Assembly: GCA_964430275.1 (NCBI GenBank)
Contig: CAYSGF010000316.1
Coordinates: forward strand, 1-14,125
DNA: 14,125 nt
Reading direction: 5' to 3'
Origin: DASTYK01 sp964430275
Lineage (GTDB): Bacteria > Gemmatimonadota > Gemmatimonadetes > Longimicrobiales > RSA9
Part shown: in pieces, positions 5,799 through 12,400 of the stretch
Numbering within the stretch: the stretch's first letter is position 1
Layout of the letters: every line of letters begins with the position of its first letter
Position numbers and translations under genes: made by a program
Notes under the pieces: model-generated
Seen by the model: the letters and a program-made list of their open reading frames with translations, nothing else
What the model was told of the DNA's origin: nothing
The model's database searches: none

Positions 5799-7196
5799 CT
5801 ACATGTGAATCACGCGCCCCATCGATGCGAGCGCAGCCTCCGCGATCGCCTCGGACAGCGTCGGGTGCGGATGCATCGCCTTCTCGAGCTCTTCGACCGT
5901 GGACTCGAGATGGCGGCCCAGCACGAACTCCGCGACGAGCTCGCTTGCGCTCGGCCCGACGATGTGTGCGCCGAGGATCTCGCCATACTTCTTGTCGCGA
6001 ATGATCTTTACGAATCCTTCGCTCTCGCCCGCCGTGCGTGCGCGCCCATTCGCACTCCACGGGAAGCTGCCGACCTCGTAGTCCAGCCCCTGCTCCTTTG
6101 CCTTCTGCTCCGTGAGACCGACGGATGCGACTTCCGGGTGACAGTACGTCACATTCGGGATGTTGTCATAGTCGACCCAGCCGTGCCCCTTGCCGGCAAT
6201 GTGCTCCATGAGCACGATCCCCTCGTGCGACGCCTTGTGCGCGAGCAGCGGCGGACGGGCACAGTCGCCGATCGCGTACACGCCCTTCGCACTCGTCTCG
6301 AGGCGGTCGTTCACGGCGATGAAGCCGCGATCCGTCTTCACGCCCGCCTTCTCGAGGCCGATGTCATCGACGATCGGGGCACGACCGACGGCCACGAGCA
6401 CACGATCCACTTCGATCGTCTGCTCCTTTCCGTCCTTGGCCTTCACCGTCAGCTTCACGCTCTTCTTGCCGACATTCGCCTTCTCGAGACGGGCGCCCGC
6501 GAGAATCGTCATGCCCCGCTTCTTGTAGCTCTTTTCGACGACGGCCGCGCAGTCCTTGTCCTCGAGCGGGAGGATCTGCTCCAGCGCCTCGATGATCGTG
6601 ACCTTCGAGCCGAACGCATTGAAGACGTCGGCGAACTCCATCCCGATCGCACCTGCGCCGACGATCGCGATGTTTGCGGGTGCTTCCGGCGCAAACACTG
6701 CCTGGTCGCTGCTCCATACACGATCGCCATCGATCTCGAGCATCGGCAGCGAGCGCGGCCGTGAGCCGGTCGCGAGCACGATGTGCTTCGCGCTGTACGT
6801 CGTCTTCTTGCCGTCCTTCTCGACCTCGACTTTGCCGTTGCCGGCGAGCCGCGCCCAGCCGGTGATCGATTCGATCTTGTTCTTCTTGAACAGGAAGCCG
6901 ACGCCCTTGGCTCCCTGGCCGGCGACGTTCTGCGCTCGCTTCGCCGCGATCGCAATGTCGAGCGTGACTTCACCGACATTCACGCCGAAGGTCTTCAGCT
7001 CGCCGGCCTTCTTCGCGTACTTCGCGCTCTCGAGCATCGCCTTCGTCGGGATGCAGCCGATGTTGTTGCAGACGCCGCCCAGCTTGTCCGCCTCCACACA
7101 GGCCACTTTGAGGCCGAGCTGCGCGCCGCGAATGGCCGCGACGTAGCCGCCGGGGCCGGAGCCGATCACAATGACATCAAAGGAGTTGTCCGCCAC
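5799..7196 (-). CDS. lpdA: dihydrolipoyl dehydrogenase (E3)
   Basis: This encodes 465 residues, full length for the family. The FAD/NAD flavoprotein re-oxidises the dihydrolipoyl groups of pyruvate and 2-oxoglutarate dehydrogenase complexes, and of the glycine cleavage system, in the cytoplasm. Visible marks are the FAD-binding VIGSGPGGYVAA at 10-21, the redox disulfide GGVCNNIGCIPTKAM with Cys43 and Cys48, the NAD-binding IVGAGAIGMEFADVF, AIGDCAR before the interface domain, and the C-terminal MHPHPTLSEAIAEAA with the His444-Glu449 catalytic pair. The start is GTG at 7196, fixed by a strong GAGGTGA ribosome binding site (complement of 7200-7206) and by the normal N-terminus. Lysine is frequent, unlike in its neighbours. 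The gene stands apart from E1/E2 genes, downstream of glmS by 208 nt, so it is probably a single transcription unit serving several complexes. Confidence 0.97.
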   Translation of the reverse strand: MADNSFDVIVIGSGPGGYVAAIRGAQLGLKVACVEADKLGGVCNNIGCIPTKAMLESAKYAKKAGELKTFGVNVGEVTLDIAIAAKRAQNVAGQGAKGVGFLFKKNKIESITGWARLAGNGKVEVEKDGKKTTYSAKHIVLATGSRPRSLPMLEIDGDRVWSSDQAVFAPEAPANIAIVGAGAIGMEFADVFNAFGSKVTIIEALEQILPLEDKDCAAVVEKSYKKRGMTILAGARLEKANVGKKSVKLTVKAKDGKEQTIEVDRVLVAVGRAPIVDDIGLEKAGVKTDRGFIAVNDRLETSAKGVYAIGDCARPPLLAHKASHEGIVLMEHIAGKGHGWVDYDNIPNVTYCHPEVASVGLTEQKAKEQGLDYEVGSFPWSANGRARTAGESEGFVKIIRDKKYGEILGAHIVGPSASELVAEFVLGRHLESTVEELEKAMHPHPTLSEAIAEAALASMGRVIHM

Positions 7197-7232
7197 GTCT
7201 CACCTCGGGATCCGCTGTTCCATGACGCGCGC

Positions 7233-7261
7233 AAGGTAGCGGCGGGACTGAAGGGGCACAA
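7233..7261 (-). promoter_or_regulatory. candidate lpd promoter
   Basis: On the minus strand, TTGTGC (complement of 7256-7261), a 17-nt spacer and TACCTT (complement of 7233-7238) match a weak sigma-70-type promoter. The expected start would leave a leader of about 30 nt containing the GAGGTGA ribosome binding site. It was assigned by eye only. Confidence 0.35.
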
Positions 7262-7404
7262 CGCTTGGCGGGATGTGGAACGGGCGTCACTGGCGGAAAT
7301 AGTGGTAGGGGCGCGTCCCCGCCGCAGCGCCCCGTTGCCTCCTCTACGGAGGGCCGGCAGCGCGGCGCGGCGGATGACCGCCCCCACCACGGGAGAGCGC
7401 CTGT

Positions 7405-9228
7405 CTACTCGACCGTCACGCTCTTGGCGAGATTGCGTGGACGGTCCACGTCACAGCCGCGCAGCACCGCGATGTGGTACGCGAGCAGCTGCAGTGGAAT
7501 CACGGTAACGAGCGGCGACAGCATCGGGGACGTCCGCGGCACGTTGAGCTGATGATCGACGAGGGCGCGCAGGTCACCGTTGCCTTCGGTGCCGATCACG
7601 AGGATTCGCCCGCCACGCGCCTTCACTTCCTGGATGTTCGAAACGACCTTCTCGTACACTCCGTCCGACGGCGCCACGAAGACGACCGGCATATCCGCAT
7701 CGATCAGTGCAATCGGCCCGTGCTTCATCTCGGCGGCCGGCAGCCCCTCGGCGTGGATGTAGCTGATCTCCTTCAGTTTCAGCGCGCCCTCGAGTGCGAC
7801 CGGGAAGTTGACGCCGCGACCGAGGTACAGGGCGTTGTGCGCGTCTCCGAACTCGCGCGCGATCGCCTCGATCTTCGGTTCCAGCGCCAGTGCCCTGCGG
7901 ATCAGCACGGGCAACGTTTCCATCTCGGCCGTCAGGGCGTGCACCTCGGCGTCTGCCATGCCGCGTGCCCTGCCGATATACAGTCCGAGCATGAGCAGCG
8001 CGACGATCTGCGAGGTGAACGCCTTCGTCGATGCCACGCCGACCTCGGGCCCGACGTGCAGGTACATGCCGCCGTCCGCCTCGCGCGCGATCGTGCTGCC
8101 GACCACGTTGACGATGCCGACGACACGGGCGCCCGCGGTGCGCGCCGCGCGCATCGCTTCCAGCGTATCGGCCGTCTCGCCCGACTGCGAGATCGCGATC
8201 GCGAGCGTGCCCTCCGCATCGATCTGATGCTGGTAGCGGTACTCCGATGCGTACTCGACCTGCACCGGCATGCCGGTCATCCGCTCGAGGATCTGACGCC
8301 CGATCAGGCCGGCGTGCCACGACGTGCCACAGCCGATGATGAGCACGCGCTGCAGCACACGGCACTCCTCGGTTGACAGCTTGAGACCATCCAGCCGGAC
8401 GCCGTCCGTTGGCGACAACCGGCCGCGCATCGTGTTGCGGACCGATTCCGGCTGCTCGTGAATCTCCTTGTGCATGAAGTGCGCATGGTTGCCCCGCTCC
8501 ATCGCTTCGATCGTCCAGTCGATCCGGTCGACAGACCGCTCGTGTACCCGCGCCTGCAGGTCGGTCACGTGGTAGCACTCCGGGGTGATGACCGCGATGT
8601 CGCCATCGTCCAGGTAGACGACCTGTCGGGTATAATCCACGACCGCGGACGGATCCGATCCGACGAGGAACTCGCCCTCGCCGATACCGATGAGCAGTGG
8701 CGACCCGCGCCGCGCCGCGATCAGCCGGTTGGGCGCGTCCGCGCTCATCACTGCGATCGCGTAGGCGCCGACGACCAGACCGAGTGCGGCCGCGACCCGC
8801 TCTTCGAGCGTGTCGCCTTCCGTATCCTCGATGAGATGTGCGATCACCTCGGAGTCGGTCTCCGTCACGAAGACGTGCCCCTTCCGCTCCAGGTGCGCAC
8901 GCAGGATGTCTGCGTTCTCGATGATGCCGTTGTGGACGAGTGCGATGCGACCGCTGCAGTCGCTGTGCGGGTGTGCGTTCACCTGGTTGGGAGCACCGTG
9001 CGTGGCCCAGCGGGTATGGCCGATCCCGCTCGTGCCGCACACCGGGTCAGTCTCGAGCACTGCGACGAGACCGTGGACGCGGCCCACGACCTTGCGGGTC
9101 AGCAATCCCTTGCCGTTCTGCACGACGACGCCGGCCGAGTCGTAGCCGCGATACTCCAGCCGCGAAAGGCCATTGAGGAGAACCGGGGCCGCCTCACGAC
9201 GACCGATGTAACCAACGATCCCGCACAT
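7405..9228 (-). CDS. glmS: glutamine--fructose-6-phosphate aminotransferase (isomerizing)
   Basis: This encodes 607 residues, compared with 609 in E. coli. The enzyme makes glucosamine-6-phosphate from fructose-6-phosphate and glutamine, the entry step to UDP-GlcNAc for peptidoglycan and other amino-sugar polymers. The N-terminal glutaminase domain begins MCGIVGYIG with the Cys2 nucleophile, exposed after Met removal. It also has HTRWATHG at 71-78, NGIIEN near 100-105 and TETDSEVI at 122-129. Two SIS sugar-isomerase domains follow, with GCGTSWHAG, SQSGETADT, STKAFTSQ and AEMKHGPIALID. The C-terminus LAKSVTVE carries the essential Lys near the end. The start ATG at 9228 has GAGGA 7 nt upstream. 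No glmS ribozyme-like leader was recognised in the 228 nt upstream. It lies between the repeat giant and lpd, all on the minus strand but with gaps over 200 nt, so it probably has its own promoter. Confidence 0.97.
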   Translation of the reverse strand: MCGIVGYIGRREAAPVLLNGLSRLEYRGYDSAGVVVQNGKGLLTRKVVGRVHGLVAVLETDPVCGTSGIGHTRWATHGAPNQVNAHPHSDCSGRIALVHNGIIENADILRAHLERKGHVFVTETDSEVIAHLIEDTEGDTLEERVAAALGLVVGAYAIAVMSADAPNRLIAARRGSPLLIGIGEGEFLVGSDPSAVVDYTRQVVYLDDGDIAVITPECYHVTDLQARVHERSVDRIDWTIEAMERGNHAHFMHKEIHEQPESVRNTMRGRLSPTDGVRLDGLKLSTEECRVLQRVLIIGCGTSWHAGLIGRQILERMTGMPVQVEYASEYRYQHQIDAEGTLAIAISQSGETADTLEAMRAARTAGARVVGIVNVVGSTIAREADGGMYLHVGPEVGVASTKAFTSQIVALLMLGLYIGRARGMADAEVHALTAEMETLPVLIRRALALEPKIEAIAREFGDAHNALYLGRGVNFPVALEGALKLKEISYIHAEGLPAAEMKHGPIALIDADMPVVFVAPSDGVYEKVVSNIQEVKARGGRILVIGTEGNGDLRALVDHQLNVPRTSPMLSPLVTVIPLQLLAYHIAVLRGCDVDRPRNLAKSVTVE

Positions 9229-9325
9229 CCTGTGGTCCTCGCGATGGAGAGGGTCCGGGGACCACGAGCAGAGTCAATTCCGGTACCGTGCGTGACCACT
9301 GCATGAGAGCGTTGTGCTGCAATGA

Positions 9326-9355
9326 CTTATGGCGCTTCGCGGACGTCGCTGTCAC
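9326..9355 (-). promoter_or_regulatory. candidate glmS promoter
   Basis: On the minus strand, GTGACA (complement of 9350-9355), an 18-nt spacer and CATAAG (complement of 9326-9331) form a plausible sigma-70-type pair about 100 nt before glmS. A TTGACT also occurs at 9272-9277 but lacks a matching -10. Confidence 0.35.
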
Positions 9356-9421
9356 CTTCCTGCCGTTGCGATACCGCGACAGGAGAGGCCTGGATACCCG
9401 CATGTGCGGTCGCGTGCCACG

Positions 9422-9450
9422 CGCGGGCAGGCAGCACAGCTCCTCCCGCG
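9422..9450 (-). terminator. hairpin just past the stop of the repeat giant
   Basis: CGCGGG 9422-9427 plus AGG 9429-9431 can pair with CCT 9442-9444 plus CCCGCG 9445-9450, with one bulged C at 9428 and a 10-nt loop. It begins 6 nt beyond the stop codon on the minus strand. It has no U-run, so its role as a terminator is a guess from position and strength. Confidence 0.45.
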
Positions 9451-9456
9451 ACGCAG

Positions 9457-12400
9457 CTACGGACCCGTTTTCGCGATCTCGTCCAGCGCCCGCGGCATCA
9501 GCGTCCACACGCCGGCGGTGGTGGACGCGACCAGCAGACCCTCCGCGCGAACCACGTCGCCGACCACGAAGAGGCCACTCGAGAAGCCGGCATCCGCATC
9601 GAGCAGCACCGAAACCGGGCCGGATCCGTCGTCGACGGTCAGCAGCGGATTCGCGCCACCGCCGATGGCAGTGATGGTGCCCCCGATGACCGCATGGTCG
9701 GCGTCCGACGCACCACCCTCCGCCGTGGAAGCAGCGAGAGTCGAGATGGAATCGGGCTGATCCGTGCCGGCGCCGGTCAGCAGCACGACAGCCTGCGAGG
9801 CGTTGATGACCGGTTGACCGTTCCGCACGGATGTGGTGCCCAGGAAGCGGACACTGTCGCCCGCGAGAATGCTTACGCCGGGCGTCGGCTGGACGCGGAT
9901 CGCGCCGGTCGCGTCCTCGAGGTGGACGGAGCCGTCGCCGAAGGTGATTCGGCTGTTCAGCGCAATGCCGTACACGTAGATGACTTCACCCGGCGGGAGT
10001 GCGCGCGCCTCGTCAACCGTCGCGACCGTGTAGGTGATTGACACGTCCGGCGTCCCGCGCGGCTTGAGCTGCCAGCTGCCACTGCCGGTCGGCACGAGCA
10101 CGCCGCCGGCCCGCAGGATCGCACCGGTCGCGAACGAGACGCCGCCAAAGCTGACGTCGTCGTCGAGAACCACCTCGAGCACACCGGACCCGTCGTTCAC
10201 GAGCAGGAGCTGATCGCCGTTCGGCTGGGGCTGGATACCCAGGATCTTTCCACCGATCAGAATCTGTCCGGCGTCGCGGCTCGCGGCGTCAGCGCCGCTC
10301 GCGGCCAGGGTCGAGAGGGAATCGGGTGTAGCCAGGCCGATGCCGCCCTGCAGGATGGTGGCGGTTGCGCTCGTGAGCACGCGTTGACCATTGACCGTGC
10401 CGGCGGTACCGACCACGCGCACACTGTCGCCGGCCGATACACCACCGACTACCTGCACGGTGCGGAGCGAGCCCGTTGCGTCCTCGACGTGTACGGTAGA
10501 ATCGCCGAAGGTCGTGCGTGCGGTCAGCGCAATACCTTCGATGGCGACAATGCTGCCGGCGGGCAGGCTCCGCGCCTGCGCCGTCGTCACCGTCGGGAAG
10601 GCGGCCGAGGCTTCCGCCGGCGCGCGCGGCTTCAGCCGCCAGAGCCCGGGCGTGGCCGTCGGCACCAGCACACCTGAGCCGGTGAAAACGCCCTGGGGCG
10701 CGTAAGCACCGGCGTTCCACGCGATGCTGGCGTCGAGGACGACCTCCAGCCGACCGGAGCCATCGTCCACGCCCATGATGAAGTCTCCGCCAACGCGCGT
10801 CGTATCGCTGATGATGGCGCCTGCGATGCGCACCTGGTCGTCCGGGTGACCGCTGCCCGCAGCAGCCGCCGCCGTCGAGACGGAGTCCTCTGGAGGCCGG
10901 CCGACGCCTGCGATCACCTGCGCTGTCGCGTTCGTCAGGACGAACTGGCCGTCCTGCGTGCCGGCTGTGCCCACGAGATAGATGCTGTCGCCACTCGCGA
11001 CGGCGACCGGCGCGACGCGCACTGCGCGGGCCGCTCCCGTCGCATCCTGCACGTGCAGCGTGGAGTCGCCAAAGGCCACCCAGCTGTTCAGCGCGATCCC
11101 GGTAATGGCTGTTCGCAGGCCCGGCGCGACCGCACGCGCTGCCGCGATCGTCACCGCCGGTACGCTGACCCCTGCTTCGGCCGCGCCGCGCGGCTTCACA
11201 CGCCAGGTGGTCGGGCCGGACGGCACGAGAACGCCGCCGCCGCGGAACGTTGCGCCCGGCGAGAATACCACTGCACCGAAATTGATCGACGTGTCCAGTG
11301 CGACTTCCACGCGCCCGCTGCCGTCATCGACGCCGATGACACGTTCGCCCCCGACCGTCGTCGTGTCCGTGATCAGCGCGCCTGCGATGCGCACCTGGCC
11401 ATCCGTATTCCCTGTGGCAAGAGCGGCATCGTTCGTCGACACCGAGTCCGCCACGGGAAGTGCGCCGCTTCCCAGATCCTGAGGGATGCCATTCGTGAGC
11501 ACGAAGTGCCCGTCCTGCGTTGCGGTCGCGGCGAGCACGCGGACGTTGTCGCCCGCCTGGATACCGCCGCCCGCCGCTACCCGCGTGATACGTACCGCAC
11601 CCGTTGCGTCCTGCACGTGCAGCGTCGAATCGCCGAACGCAGCCCAGGCGTTCAGGGCGACGCCCTGAACGTACACCTGGCGACCCTGCGGCAGCGCGCG
11701 CGCATCCGCGATCGTGACCACGGGAATCGCGACTGCAGTTTCCGCAACGCCGCGCGGCTTCAGCTGCCAACCACCCTGGCCATCCGATACGAGCACGCCC
11801 GTGCCCGCGAAGACCGCATCCGGCACCCACGGCCCGCTGCCCCACGTCTGATTGCCGTCCAGCACGACCTCGAGCCGGCCGCTCCCGTCATCAACGCCGA
11901 GCACGAAATCCGTGCCGACCCTCGCCGTGTCCAGCACGAGCGCACCGGCGATGCGTACCTGGTCGTCGACGTGATCCGTAGCGGCGCTGGCGGCCTGCGT
12001 GGACACGGAGTCCGCCGCCGGCGCGCCGACGTCCTCCGCGAGGATCTGTGCGATCGCATCCGTCAGCACGAACTGTCCGTCGCGGTCGCCGACCGTGCCG
12101 GCGACGTAGACGCTGTCACCACCGGAAACCCCGACCGGCGCGACGCGAACTGCGCGCACCGCACCAGTAGCATCTCGTACATGCAGTGTGGAATCACCGA
12201 ACGCGCTCCAGGCGTTCAGTGCCACGCCCACCACCGCCGTGCGCAGTCCCTGCGCAACAGCGCGCGCGTCCGCGATCGTCACCGCCGGTACGGTCATGAC
12301 CGCTTCGGCGGCGCTGCGCGGCCTGACACGCCAGGTTGTCGGCCCCGCGGGAACCAGCACACCACCGCCCCCGAACGTCGCGCCCGGCGCGAAGACCTGC

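Noticed and set aside
5611..6060. 150-residue N-terminal extension of the VanZ frame
   Set aside because: It overlaps lpd on the same strand in another frame, is Arg/Gly-rich shadow sequence and would bury the VanZ N-terminal helix.
5631..6764. 377-codon open frame on the plus strand opposite lpd
   Set aside because: It is antisense to a clearly identified full-length enzyme and shows only codon-shadow composition.
7308..7352. Terminator after glmS from GGGG/CCCC at 7308-7320 and CCTCC/GGAGG at 7338-7352
   Set aside because: Both stems are only 4-5 bp with no U-run on the minus strand, so they are too weak to annotate.
9229..9456. glmS ribozyme or riboswitch upstream of glmS
   Set aside because: Only 228 nt are available, and I could not recognise the ribozyme core or its cleavage-site context by eye. 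The ribozyme is also best known from Firmicutes.
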